NCBI GenBank assembly: GCA_017463365.1
Contig: JAFTPH010000056.1
Span: forward strand, 1 to 45,342
DNA: 45,342 nucleotides
From: Bacilli bacterium
GTDB taxonomy: Bacteria > Bacillota_I > Bacilli_A > ML615J-28 > CAG-313
Direction: 5' to 3'
Positions within the stretch are counted from its first letter, which is position 1; the number at the start of each line of letters is the position of its first letter. The notes beneath the pieces are model-generated. The model saw nothing but the letters and a program-made list of their open reading frames with translations. It searched no databases and had not been told where the DNA came from. Below are positions 32,579-40,711 of the stretch, in pieces. A program made the position numbers and the translations under genes.

Positions 32579-33187
32579 ATGAAAGTATTAGTAAACGAAA
32601 TTGAAAAGGATGTTTTAGTAGATATTATGCAGCATTTTGTCACTGATAGTGAAATTGTTATATTAGAAGATGCAGCAATAGAGTACAAAACATTAGATTG
32701 TAATCAACCATACTATATTGAAGAAAATATTATTAATCTTGATAAAGTATTAGAACTATGTACTGATGTTTCGTATAATAGAACACCAATTAGAAATATT
32801 GTTAGTTGGGATAAGTTTTGTTTATTTTGGGCATTAATGTTTTCAATTTATAAACAAAGAGAACTGGGAAGAAAGATATCTGATTTAGAATATTTATATG
32901 AAAAATATAAAAATAAATATGAACTAACACTATCAAAGACTTCACAATTAAATTTAGGATTTACTATTGATGAAGATGTTTTAGTAGGAGAATCAAAATT
33001 AGGTAAGATGTATTTGTATAAGCAAGATGAATATTTTGATTTTGTTTTTAGTGTCGAATATAAATCAGAAGATTTGTTTGGGAAAGAAAAAATAAAACAT
33101 ACTCATTGGCATCCACAAGATTTTTTTGAAGCATCCGATGATTTAGATAAGTTTATGTCAAATATTAATATATTTGAATTAAAATAA
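32579..33187 (+). CDS. Uncharacterised 202-aa protein
   Basis: I do not recognise the family. The soluble, mixed-fold protein has a C-terminal segment YLYKQDEYFDFVFSVEYKSED...HTHWHPQDFFEASDDLDKFMSNI. HTHWHP is a possible metal-binding or active-site cluster, and endings like this occur in immunity and defence proteins. RBS AAGAGAG precedes the ATG. It is the last gene of the MerR unit and is followed by a terminator. Confidence 0.6.
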   Translation: MKVLVNEIEKDVLVDIMQHFVTDSEIVILEDAAIEYKTLDCNQPYYIEENIINLDKVLELCTDVSYNRTPIRNIVSWDKFCLFWALMFSIYKQRELGRKISDLEYLYEKYKNKYELTLSKTSQLNLGFTIDEDVLVGESKLGKMYLYKQDEYFDFVFSVEYKSEDLFGKEKIKHTHWHPQDFFEASDDLDKFMSNINIFELK

Positions 33188-33196
33188 ATAATCATT

Positions 33197-33230
33197 AAGT
33201 CAGCTAACCTTTAAATTAGCTGACTTTTAA
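33197..33230 (+). terminator. Terminator
   Basis: An 11-bp perfect stem, AAGTCAGCTAA (33197-33207) with TTAGCTGACTT (33216-33226), then T-rich sequence. Confidence 0.88.
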
Positions 33231-33235
33231 TTTAG

Positions 33236-33264
33236 TAGAAAAATATTTGACTTTATAGTATAAT
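33236..33264 (+). promoter_or_regulatory. Promoter of MerR gene 2
   Basis: TAGAAA (33236-33241), 17 bases, TATAAT (33259-33264), directly after the terminator. Confidence 0.75.
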
Positions 33265-33282
33265 AATAATGAGGTTGATATT

Positions 33283-34002
33283 ATGAAATCAATAAAAGAA
33301 TTATCAAAAGAATTTAATATATCATCAAGAACTATTAGATACTATGAGGAATTATTTAATTTGAATAGTAGTAAAAAGTCTAATGTTCGTTATTATGATG
33401 ATGAAGAAATTAAAAAGATTAAAGTTATTGTAGTATTTAGAAAACTTAATTTCTCATTGGATAAAATTAAAAAACTGATGTTAGGGTTTAATCAAGAAAA
33501 TATATTAAATATCATTAATGAAGAAAAAGCTAAATATTTAAAACAAATAAAAGAAACAACTAATTATTTTGTTTTACTTAATGAACTAAAAACTTTAATT
33601 ACAAATACAACCGATGCTAGTTTAGAAGAATTTGTTATAAATGAACTATTTGACAACTATAAGGATGGAAAAGAAAATCATATTAATGAGCGTACTGAAA
33701 AACAACATCAAATTATTAATACTATTTTCGATATGATAAAAAATAAAGACATTTTGCAATTTAAAGAATATTGTCACGAGAAAATTGAACTTATTGGCTT
33801 TCAAGATTTTATCTTAAATACATTAAAACTAGATGAAACATTAATTGATTATAAAATTAATTCGGAATATAGTTTATTTAATGGGACAGTATTTGTTGTG
33901 GTAAATACTAAAAATGAAAAAATGACTTTAAAGATAGTGTTTACTACTGATGATATAGTGATTGGTATATGGGTAGTAGAGTTTACTAAACATAACTCTT
34001 GA
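33283..34002 (+). CDS. MerR-family regulator
   Basis: Residues 1-70 are a MerR winged helix (SIKELSKEFNISSRTIRYYEELFNLNSSKKSNVRYYDDEEIKKIKVIVVFRKLNFSLDKIKKLM), followed by a helix (about 75-115). Residues 130-239 form a SnoaL/NTF2-like or other small effector domain that I cannot name with certainty. RBS TGAGG precedes the ATG. Its TGA stop lies inside the -35 of the next promoter, whose 19-base spacer holds a perfect dyad, so it should control the membrane protein gene downstream. Confidence 0.82.
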   Translation: MKSIKELSKEFNISSRTIRYYEELFNLNSSKKSNVRYYDDEEIKKIKVIVVFRKLNFSLDKIKKLMLGFNQENILNIINEEKAKYLKQIKETTNYFVLLNELKTLITNTTDASLEEFVINELFDNYKDGKENHINERTEKQHQIINTIFDMIKNKDILQFKEYCHEKIELIGFQDFILNTLKLDETLIDYKINSEYSLFNGTVFVVVNTKNEKMTLKIVFTTDDIVIGIWVVEFTKHNS

Positions 34003-34029
34003 CATTGACGTTGCGTCAAGATGTATAAT
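33999..34029 (+). promoter_or_regulatory. MerR-type promoter with 19-base spacer and perfect dyad
   Basis: TTGACA (33999-34004), 19 bases, TATAAT (34024-34029). The spacer contains TTGACG-TTG-CGTCAA (34005-34019), a perfect 6+6 inverted repeat at the place where MerR dimers bind. The -35 overlaps the stop codon of the MerR gene. Confidence 0.85.
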
Positions 34030-34050
34030 AAAGGTGGAGGTGTATAGTAA

Positions 34051-34416
34051 ATGATATTTAGAAAAATTATAGCACATATGATTTTACCTATAATAATGTT
34101 ATCAATTGGAATCGTAGGTATTATATTTCCAGAAAAGGTTAATAAATCAAAATGGATATCAAAACCGTTTAATTTTAAAGCATTAAATAAAAATGAAAAT
34201 ACAGTAAGAACAGCGACTATTGTGAATTGTATTTGTTTATTAGTAGAGGGTATTTTATATAGTATTTTATCAATTATGGTATGGCTTGATAAAATTAAAA
34301 TAACGTCATTTGAAAATTTTTTGATGATTATTACTACAGTAATCTTACCATTACCATTTATATTTATTATACATTTTATAAGGTTCGATAAGAATGGTGA
34401 TTTTAGGAAAAAATAA
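34051..34416 (+). CDS. Small membrane protein, MerR target
   Basis: This 121-aa protein has three predicted membrane helices (about residues 7-27, 55-78 and 88-110) and no conserved motif that I recognise. RBS GGTGGAGG precedes the ATG. The MerR-type promoter 21 bases upstream makes it the likely direct target of the preceding regulator. MerR regulators often switch on exporters or membrane stress proteins, but the role here is open. Confidence 0.68.
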   Translation: MIFRKIIAHMILPIIMLSIGIVGIIFPEKVNKSKWISKPFNFKALNKNENTVRTATIVNCICLLVEGILYSILSIMVWLDKIKITSFENFLMIITTVILPLPFIFIIHFIRFDKNGDFRKK

Positions 34417-34502
34417 ATTTTTTAATAACTTATCATAAGATATACATGAAACGTTCAGAAAAATTTTATAGTTATTTACTTATTGATAGGAGGTACATGT
34501 AA

Positions 34503-35015
34503 ATGAAGAAAATACTAATTAGTATGTTTTTATTGATATTTAGTTTATGTTTGGTTGGATGTGATACAAATATGACCTCATTACCAGAAGAAATGCCAGA
34601 AGATTTCTCTTTTGCATTAACATTTGGTTTTAATGGGTATTATGATTCAAAGACTGGTGTCTTAAAAAATGGTTATAATTATGATTTAGACTGTGAATGT
34701 GAAACAACGTTATTATTTACAGAACAAGAACTAAAAGAAATATATGAAATATTTTTAGAAGGATCAATAGATAGATGGAACGAAAAACTAACAGTTAGTG
34801 ACAATCTTGTTAATCCTTCGTACACTATAGACATTTTCTTTACTGCAAATAATAAAACAATAGATATTACAATCTATGGAGCATCTTACATCAGTTTTGA
34901 TAAATGGGAAAATGGTGTTAAATTAGGTAAAGCATATTATAAAATAGTTAACCAATACATAAAAGAAAGTGAAGAATATAAGGCATTACCTGAAAATCAA
35001 ATTTTATATGATTAA
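34503..35015 (+). CDS. Lipoprotein of unknown function
   Basis: The N terminus is a lipoprotein signal: basic MKK, a hydrophobic core ILISMFLLIFSLC, and lipobox LVGC with Cys20. Mature residues 20-170 should be anchored to the outer face of the membrane. The mature part is acidic, with FALTFGFNGYYDSKTGVLKNGYNYDLDCE and YTIDIFFTANNKTIDITIYG. I do not recognise the family. RBS AGGAGGTAC precedes the ATG, and a terminator follows. Confidence 0.78.
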   Translation: MKKILISMFLLIFSLCLVGCDTNMTSLPEEMPEDFSFALTFGFNGYYDSKTGVLKNGYNYDLDCECETTLLFTEQELKEIYEIFLEGSIDRWNEKLTVSDNLVNPSYTIDIFFTANNKTIDITIYGASYISFDKWENGVKLGKAYYKIVNQYIKESEEYKALPENQILYD

Positions 35016-35023
35016 AATAATAG

Positions 35024-35062
35024 GTCAGTTAACCAAACAACAAAATGGTTAGCTGACTTTTT
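35024..35062 (+). terminator. Terminator
   Basis: GTCAGTTAACCA (35024-35035) pairs with TGGTTAGCTGAC (35046-35057), with one G-T pair, then five T. Confidence 0.88.
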
Positions 35063-35065
35063 ATA

Positions 35066-35139
35066 TTGAAATATAATTTTAAAAATAGTATAATATTTTT
35101 AGAAATATGCGAACCATTTTTAATATTTACACACTATAT
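35066..35139 (+). promoter_or_regulatory. Promoter and leader of sigma-like gene 2
   Basis: TTGAAA (35066-35071), 17 bases, TATAAT (35089-35094). The leader then carries AACC (35112-35115), 18 bases, and CTATAT (35134-35139) inside the dyad TTACAC..GGTGTAA. AACC-N18-CTATAT recurs before sigma-like gene 3 and could be an ECF-type promoter read by these factors themselves. Confidence 0.6.
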
Positions 35140-35161
35140 GGGTGTAAGAGGTAAAAATTTT

Positions 35162-36799
35162 ATGAATGATAAAGAACAATTAATTGAACAATTATTAACA
35201 CAAATGGATAAAGTATTCTTTTATTGTGTGAAAAGATGTAATAGTAGAAGTGATGCCGAAGACTTATCACAAGATATACTACTTGACATTATGATAAACA
35301 TTAATAAGGGAATTAAGATTGAAAACTTTGATTATTATATTTGGCAAATATGTAAAAACCATTATAGTAAATATGTGGCCAAAAAAGTAAAAGATAGAGA
35401 AAATATAATGTTTGTTGAAGAGTTTGATAAACACGGGATTGAAGAAAATTCTTTAGACAAATTAATTAATTCAGAAAAAGTATCGATGATTAATGCCGCA
35501 ATCAAATTATTATCAAGTGATTATTCAGAAATACTTTATTCATATTATATAGAAGATAGATCGTTATCATTCATAGCAGAAAAATTAAATTTACCTCTTG
35601 GAACAGTCAAAAGAAGACTCTTTGACATAAGAAATAAACTTAAGGAGTATTTAAAAATGGAAAGATTAAATGGAAGAAAAGCATTTGTACCTAAAAAATT
35701 TGAAACACATAGAAGTGGTGGAGCAAATTTAAATCCCGAAGATTATACAAATGGATTAATTGAGCAAAACTTATTAATGCACTCATATGGTAATCCATGT
35801 AGTTTAGAAGACTATTCATTGGAAATGGGAATAAGCTTACCATATATTGAAAATATTGTTAATAGTTTAGAACACGCAACTTTATTAATAAAAGATGAAA
35901 ATGGTAAGTATTTAACTAATTTCATAATAGTAGATAAAAACATAGATAATAAAGTAGCAAAATTAGTTAAACAAAATTCAAGAGAATATACAAAATTGAT
36001 AGTTGAGTATTGTAAAAAACATTTTAATGAGTGGAAGAAATTAGTCGATAATCCTTTACTTGATGACAATAAATTAATGTGGTCATACCTATTTAGCACA
36101 AACAGAAAAGTTGAATATTTAGATTGTACTAAAGAAGAAACAGTAAAAAATATGAGAAAACATAGTCATATTGTTGAAGGTGGTAGTTGGGATTTTAGTA
36201 TGTCTGAAGATTATGAATCAGAGTTCAATACTTTTTATATTAATGAATGTATGGCTGGAAATGGTGTAATAGGAGTACAAGGTTTATTATATCCAGGTCA
36301 AAGAAAAATAGAAGGTGTTAATTCAGAAGCCTTAAAATGTATTAGATGGGATAATAGCGCAAACTGGAATGCTAATTTTGAATTGTTTGGGTATTTATTA
36401 AAAAATAAAAATATAAAATACTCAGATTGTGTATATACGCTAAAATCAGCAGTTGATGAAATGGTAGAAGAAAATTACTTAAAAATAGAAAATGATAATA
36501 TAAAGTTTAATTTTGTTTTATTAGATTTTGAAAAAGGAAAGATTAGTAAAGAAGATGAATATAGTGATGAACTAATTCCAGCAAAACAAAAAAGAAAAGA
36601 AATTACAAAAAAAATTGAGGAAATATTTAAAGATGTTATACCAGAATATTTATATAAAGATTTAGATTATATCGCTAATTCATACTTTATAGAAAAGATG
36701 AGACAACATATAGTAATGGCCTTTGAAGAAGCGGGATTAATTGAACCTGTTAATGAGAAAAGATTTGTTTATAATATGTTTTGTTGGGAAAGAAAGTAA
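35162..36799 (+). CDS. Long sigma-70/ECF-like regulator with C-terminal extension (paralogue 2)
   Basis: Sigma region 2 is at about residues 15-80 (VFFYCVKRCNSRSDAEDLSQDILLDIM...YYIWQICKNHYSKY). Region 4 is at about 115-165 (AIKLLSSDYSEILYSYYIEDRSLSFIAEKLNLPLGTVKRRLFDIRNKLKEYL). A winged-helix-like part follows (about 200-260, SYGNPCSLEDYSLEMGISLPYIENIV), then about 280 unassigned residues. The total is 545 aa. It is clearly a paralogue of the next gene, sharing VFFYCVKRCNSR and NPCS.EDYS.E.GIS. The start at 35162 follows AAGAGG and aligns with paralogue 3. No anti-sigma gene is adjacent. Confidence 0.8.
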   Translation: MNDKEQLIEQLLTQMDKVFFYCVKRCNSRSDAEDLSQDILLDIMININKGIKIENFDYYIWQICKNHYSKYVAKKVKDRENIMFVEEFDKHGIEENSLDKLINSEKVSMINAAIKLLSSDYSEILYSYYIEDRSLSFIAEKLNLPLGTVKRRLFDIRNKLKEYLKMERLNGRKAFVPKKFETHRSGGANLNPEDYTNGLIEQNLLMHSYGNPCSLEDYSLEMGISLPYIENIVNSLEHATLLIKDENGKYLTNFIIVDKNIDNKVAKLVKQNSREYTKLIVEYCKKHFNEWKKLVDNPLLDDNKLMWSYLFSTNRKVEYLDCTKEETVKNMRKHSHIVEGGSWDFSMSEDYESEFNTFYINECMAGNGVIGVQGLLYPGQRKIEGVNSEALKCIRWDNSANWNANFELFGYLLKNKNIKYSDCVYTLKSAVDEMVEENYLKIENDNIKFNFVLLDFEKGKISKEDEYSDELIPAKQKRKEITKKIEEIFKDVIPEYLYKDLDYIANSYFIEKMRQHIVMAFEEAGLIEPVNEKRFVYNMFCWERK

Positions 36800-36804
36800 A
36801 AATT

Positions 36805-36840
36805 AAAGAAAGTTGACTATGTTTAGTCAACTTTCTTTTA
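36805..36840 (+). terminator. Strong terminator
   Basis: A 15-bp perfect stem, AAAGAAAGTTGACTA (36805-36819) with TAGTCAACTTTCTTT (36824-36838). Confidence 0.92.
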
Positions 36841-36842
36841 TG

Positions 36843-36917
36843 TAGAAATATAATTTAAAAAATGGTATAATATTTTTAGGAAATTTACCAACCATTTTAT
36901 ATCTTTTGAAACTATAT
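36843..36917 (+). promoter_or_regulatory. Promoter and leader of sigma-like gene 3
   Basis: TAGAAA (36843-36848), 17 bases, TATAAT (36866-36871) with TG one base upstream. The leader repeats AACC (36890-36893), 18 bases, CTATAT (36912-36917), followed by AAGTGAAGAGG. It is strongly similar to the leader of sigma-like gene 2. Confidence 0.62.
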
Positions 36918-36936
36918 AAGTGAAGAGGTAAACTTT

Positions 36937-38556
36937 ATGGATATAATTATGAACAAGAATGAGTTAAAAGAAAAAGTAGAAGATTATGCTAGTAAAGTAT
37001 TTTTCTATTGTGTTAAAAGATGTAATAGTAGAATGGATGCTGAAGATTTATCACAAACAATCCTTTTAGAGATAATCCAAAATATTGATAAAGGTGCACG
37101 TATTGATAATTTAGATTATTACATATGGGGTGTTTGTAAAAATCAATATAATATGTATTTAAGAAAAACTATTAAAGATAGAAATAATCTTGAATATAAA
37201 GAAGATATTGGTGATGCAGATGATTCTAAAACAGCCCTTGATGAATTGTTAGAAGATGAAAAAATCAGAATGATAAGTCAAGCTATCAAATTATTGAGTA
37301 AAGATTATGCAGAAATACTTTACGCTTATTATGTAGAAGATAAAACTTTAAAGTTCATAGCAGAAGAATTAAATATGCCTCTTGGAACAGCTAAATGGAA
37401 ATTAGCTGAAGTTCGAAAAAAGTTAAAGGAGTATTTAGATATGGAAAAACTAAATGGAAAGAAAGCATATGTACCAAAAAGTTTTAGTGGTATTATGGCT
37501 TATACAGATGATATGGATTATAATGTTCATGATGAAACCTCGTCATTGTTAGTGAAAAACTTATTATATCATTCTTATGATAATCCTTGTAGTATAGAAG
37601 ATTATTCAATTGAATTAGGTATATCAATTACTTATATTAAAGATTTCGTAGATAAATTAACAAATATGCAATTACTAAAAAAAGTAGAGAATAATAAATA
37701 CGTAACAACTATTGCATTTATAGATGCTAGAACGCAAAGAGAAGTACTTGATATTATTAGATATAGTATTTCTGATTATCAAAATGCAGTAATTGAATTT
37801 GCTAAAGAACATATAACCGAATATAAAGCAATGTTAGAAGATAATAGTATAGAAGATAATTTGTTAATGTGGACTTTAATTTTTGAAATTATTAATTATA
37901 GTGAACATAAGGGTAATATTGTTTATACAAAAAGCTTTACAAAAGGAAAATGGGAATATTATATGGCTGAAGATGATTATAAGGTACATCCTGATGAATT
38001 TTTCATATCATGTAATGGAAGAGAACAAAATTATAATATTTTTATTTGTGCTTTTCCTTCTTCTCCATTAGAGTTTTCTAATGAAGTGGGTAAAAGATTA
38101 AACTATGGAAAAGCGGCAACAGGCCATTTTGAAAATCTTGCTGTTTTTAATTATATATTAAATAACGATGTATTATATAGTGATTTAGAAGATTGTTATG
38201 AAAACGATGTAAAAGAATATATAAAGTTAGGTTACTTTAAAGTTGTCGATGGTTTAGTCAAAGCTAATGTTCCTGTCATTGATGACAAAAAATTTTCTAG
38301 TTTTATGAGTAAAGTTAGAAAAAATGTAAAATTAAAAGAATCCTTTTTAAAGATGTATAATTTAGTTAGACGCGTTATAGAAAAAAATATTCCAGAATAT
38401 TTAATGGGGCAAAAAGATTTTATTGTGTCATGTTCTGCTAATACAATTAGATCATTAGTAATAAGTAAAGCATATGAACAAGGATTGCTATCTTTTGGTG
38501 AAAATGATGATTACTTTGTTTACAATATGTACATAAGAAGAAAGGAAATAATTTAA
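36937..38556 (+). CDS. Long sigma-70/ECF-like regulator with C-terminal extension (paralogue 3)
   Basis: Sigma region 2 is at residues 20-80 (VFFYCVKRCNSRMDAEDLSQTILLEII...YYIWGVCKNQYNMYL). Region 4 is at 112-168 (ISQAIKLLSKDYAEILYAYYVEDKTLKFIAEELNMPLGTAKWKLAEVRKKLKEYL). A winged-helix-like segment is at 205-260 (NLLYHSYDNPCSIEDYSIELGISITYI), and about 280 residues without a recognised fold complete the 539 aa. RBS AAGAGG precedes ATG 36937. An S41 protease gene follows after 4 bases, so the two are co-expressed. Confidence 0.8.
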   Translation: MDIIMNKNELKEKVEDYASKVFFYCVKRCNSRMDAEDLSQTILLEIIQNIDKGARIDNLDYYIWGVCKNQYNMYLRKTIKDRNNLEYKEDIGDADDSKTALDELLEDEKIRMISQAIKLLSKDYAEILYAYYVEDKTLKFIAEELNMPLGTAKWKLAEVRKKLKEYLDMEKLNGKKAYVPKSFSGIMAYTDDMDYNVHDETSSLLVKNLLYHSYDNPCSIEDYSIELGISITYIKDFVDKLTNMQLLKKVENNKYVTTIAFIDARTQREVLDIIRYSISDYQNAVIEFAKEHITEYKAMLEDNSIEDNLLMWTLIFEIINYSEHKGNIVYTKSFTKGKWEYYMAEDDYKVHPDEFFISCNGREQNYNIFICAFPSSPLEFSNEVGKRLNYGKAATGHFENLAVFNYILNNDVLYSDLEDCYENDVKEYIKLGYFKVVDGLVKANVPVIDDKKFSSFMSKVRKNVKLKESFLKMYNLVRRVIEKNIPEYLMGQKDFIVSCSANTIRSLVISKAYEQGLLSFGENDDYFVYNMYIRRKEII

Positions 38557-38560
38557 TGTT

Positions 38561-39874
38561 ATGAGTATAAATCGAATAGATAAAATACAAATGATATATG
38601 GATTATCACAATTATGGCATGAGTTAAAAATTACATCTCCATTTATTTCAAGAGAAAAAATTAATTTAGATGAAGAATATTTTAATATCTTAAATAAAAT
38701 AGATAAGATTAATAATGATATAGAATATTATTTAGAATTAATGAGATTTGTATCATTAGTAAATGATGACCATACAGCAGTATATTTTCCAGAATATTTA
38801 TTAAAAGAAATGGGTAATTTTCCGATTGCACTAACTAGTTACACTAATAAGATATACATTTTTGCAAGAGAAAAAGGCTCTAATATTAAATTAGGAAGTG
38901 AAGTTATTGAGATTAATCATCTTCCTATAAATGAATATTTAGACAAATTTATATTTCCTTATTGTTGGCATTATAATAAAGAAAAAGCTATTTATTATTT
39001 TAATTATTTAATTACTGCTGTAGAGTATGGTAAAGAGATTAAGATTAAAACAATAGATGGTGAATATGAATTGAGTGCTAAACAAGGCAATATTGAATGG
39101 GAGTATTTAAACAATAATTTATCTTTTTGTGAAAAACTTAAAATGGTATATAAACCCGAATCAAAGTCATTTTCTCTATATGAGACTTCAGATAATATTG
39201 GTATAATTTTTATAAAAACTTGTATGAATAATAGCCTAGGAAATGATTTTTATAGTAATATGGCATTGCTTAAAAAATATAGGGGATTTATTATCGATGT
39301 AAGGGGAAATAGCGGTGGTAATTCTCAAAATATTGAATATATAACTCAAGCATTCATAAATGGTCCGTTTAAACAACCTAATACAAAATATAAAGTGCAT
39401 ATTGGTGCTTATAAAGCAGTAGGAAATTTCTGTGACTTAACAAAATTAAACTTAAGTAATCCTGATGAAAAGAAATTATATGAAGTTTGTAATGATATTT
39501 ATTTTGAAGAGGATAAAGGAGAAAAAAATATTAAAGAGTGTCCATTCATTATTGATAAGCCATTGGTGATATTACAAGATAGATATTCAACCTCTGCAAC
39601 TGAAAGTTTATTAATCGAAATTGATTATGCGAAAAGAGGTCTTTTAGTTGGAGAAAATAGTCATGGATCAACTGGAACTCCTTTAATGATAAAATTGCCA
39701 GGTGGAGGCATGGCTAGAATTTGTACTGCTTGGGTTTCATATCCCGATGGGAAAGAGTTTTTAAATGTTGGAGTACAACCACATATTTATATTTCTCCTA
39801 CAATAGAAGATTTGAAAAATGGTGAAGATATAATAATGAAAAAAGGATTAGAAGAATTAAGAAAATTGCTGTAA
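38561..39874 (+). CDS. S41-family (tail-specific) serine protease
   Basis: The N-terminal IYGLSQLWHELK is typical of tricorn/S41 peptidases. The catalytic half has GFIIDVRGNSGGNSQNIEYI, LVILQDRYSTSATESLLIEIDYAKRGLLVGENSHGSTGTPLMIKLPGGG (with the nucleophile Ser in STSATE) and DVRGNSGG. There is no signal peptide, so the 437-aa enzyme is predicted to be cytoplasmic. It sits 4 bases after sigma-like gene 3, behind a GAAAGGAA ribosome site. A protease coupled to a sigma-like regulator suggests processing of that regulator or of a signal, which is inference. Confidence 0.85.
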   Translation: MSINRIDKIQMIYGLSQLWHELKITSPFISREKINLDEEYFNILNKIDKINNDIEYYLELMRFVSLVNDDHTAVYFPEYLLKEMGNFPIALTSYTNKIYIFAREKGSNIKLGSEVIEINHLPINEYLDKFIFPYCWHYNKEKAIYYFNYLITAVEYGKEIKIKTIDGEYELSAKQGNIEWEYLNNNLSFCEKLKMVYKPESKSFSLYETSDNIGIIFIKTCMNNSLGNDFYSNMALLKKYRGFIIDVRGNSGGNSQNIEYITQAFINGPFKQPNTKYKVHIGAYKAVGNFCDLTKLNLSNPDEKKLYEVCNDIYFEEDKGEKNIKECPFIIDKPLVILQDRYSTSATESLLIEIDYAKRGLLVGENSHGSTGTPLMIKLPGGGMARICTAWVSYPDGKEFLNVGVQPHIYISPTIEDLKNGEDIIMKKGLEELRKLL

Positions 39875-39931
39875 GCGGAAAACACTAATACTATTCTTAA
39901 AGGGTTCTTGCTTAACATCCGCTTCTTTTTT
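39873..39931 (+). terminator. Terminator with long loop
   Basis: AAGCGGA (39873-39879, overlapping the TAA stop) pairs with TCCGCTT (39918-39924), then CTTTTTT. Confidence 0.65.
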
Positions 39932-39950
39932 ATCAATCAATTTTAAAAAG

Positions 39951-39979
39951 TAGATAATAATTGTAAAGTATGGTATAAT
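39951..39979 (+). promoter_or_regulatory. Promoter of the two-component system
   Basis: TAGATA (39951-39956), 17 bases, TATAAT (39974-39979) with TG one base upstream. Confidence 0.75.
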
Positions 39980-40000
39980 ATATCCAAAGAGGAATTTAGT

Positions 40001-40708
40001 ATGAAGTATAATATTGCGATAATTGATGATGAACAAGTTCAAAGAGAATACTTACTTACAATTATTAATTCATGGAAAAAAAGTAGTGAGTTGAATATTA
40101 AAACATTTCATAATGCAGAATCATTTTTATTTGATTATGAAGAAAATAAAGATTATGATATTTTATTACTTGATATTGAAATGGATAAGATCAATGGTAT
40201 TGAACTTGCTAAAAAAGTACGTATGGATAATGAGAGAGTTCAAATAATTTTTATAACAGGTTTTGCAGATTACATGTCACTTGGATTTGATGTTTCAGCT
40301 CTACATTATTTAATGAAACCTGTATCAAAAGAAAAGTTGCATCAAGTACTAGATAAAGCAGTTAATTTATTATCAAAGAAAGAAGCAAATATAATAATTA
40401 AAGTTGATGGTCAAAACACTATTATTAAATTAATTGATATTGTATATGTTGAATCATATGGACATTATATTAGTATTAATACAGTCGATAAAAAAGAGTA
40501 TATAGTAAAAATAGGTATAAATAAATTTGCTGAAGAACTAGATAATACTTTTATTATTCCACATCGTTCATACATTGTGAATCTTAAATACGTTAAATCA
40601 ATAAGCAAGAATAGTATTATACTAGATGATAGTAAAGAAATATCAATGGCAAAGAATAATTTTGATGATGTTAATAAAGCATTTATCAATTATTATAGAG
40701 GAGTATAA
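40001..40708 (+). CDS. LytTR-family response regulator (AgrA/VirR-like)
   Basis: Residues 1-120 are a receiver domain with the acidic pair in IIDDEQ, phospho-acceptor D58 in LLLDIEMDKING, and the Lys in YLMKPVSKEKL. Residues 130-235 are a LytTR DNA-binding domain (IVYVESYGHYISINTVDKKEYIVKIGINKFAEEL..FIIPHRSYIVNLKYVKSISKNSIILDD). RBS AGAGG precedes the ATG. The kinase gene follows after 3 bases. LytTR regulators bind pairs of 9-base direct repeats, and such a pair lies before the ABC genes at 41392-41421. Confidence 0.93.
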   Translation: MKYNIAIIDDEQVQREYLLTIINSWKKSSELNIKTFHNAESFLFDYEENKDYDILLLDIEMDKINGIELAKKVRMDNERVQIIFITGFADYMSLGFDVSALHYLMKPVSKEKLHQVLDKAVNLLSKKEANIIIKVDGQNTIIKLIDIVYVESYGHYISINTVDKKEYIVKIGINKFAEELDNTFIIPHRSYIVNLKYVKSISKNSIILDDSKEISMAKNNFDDVNKAFINYYRGV

Positions 40709-40711
40709 TTT

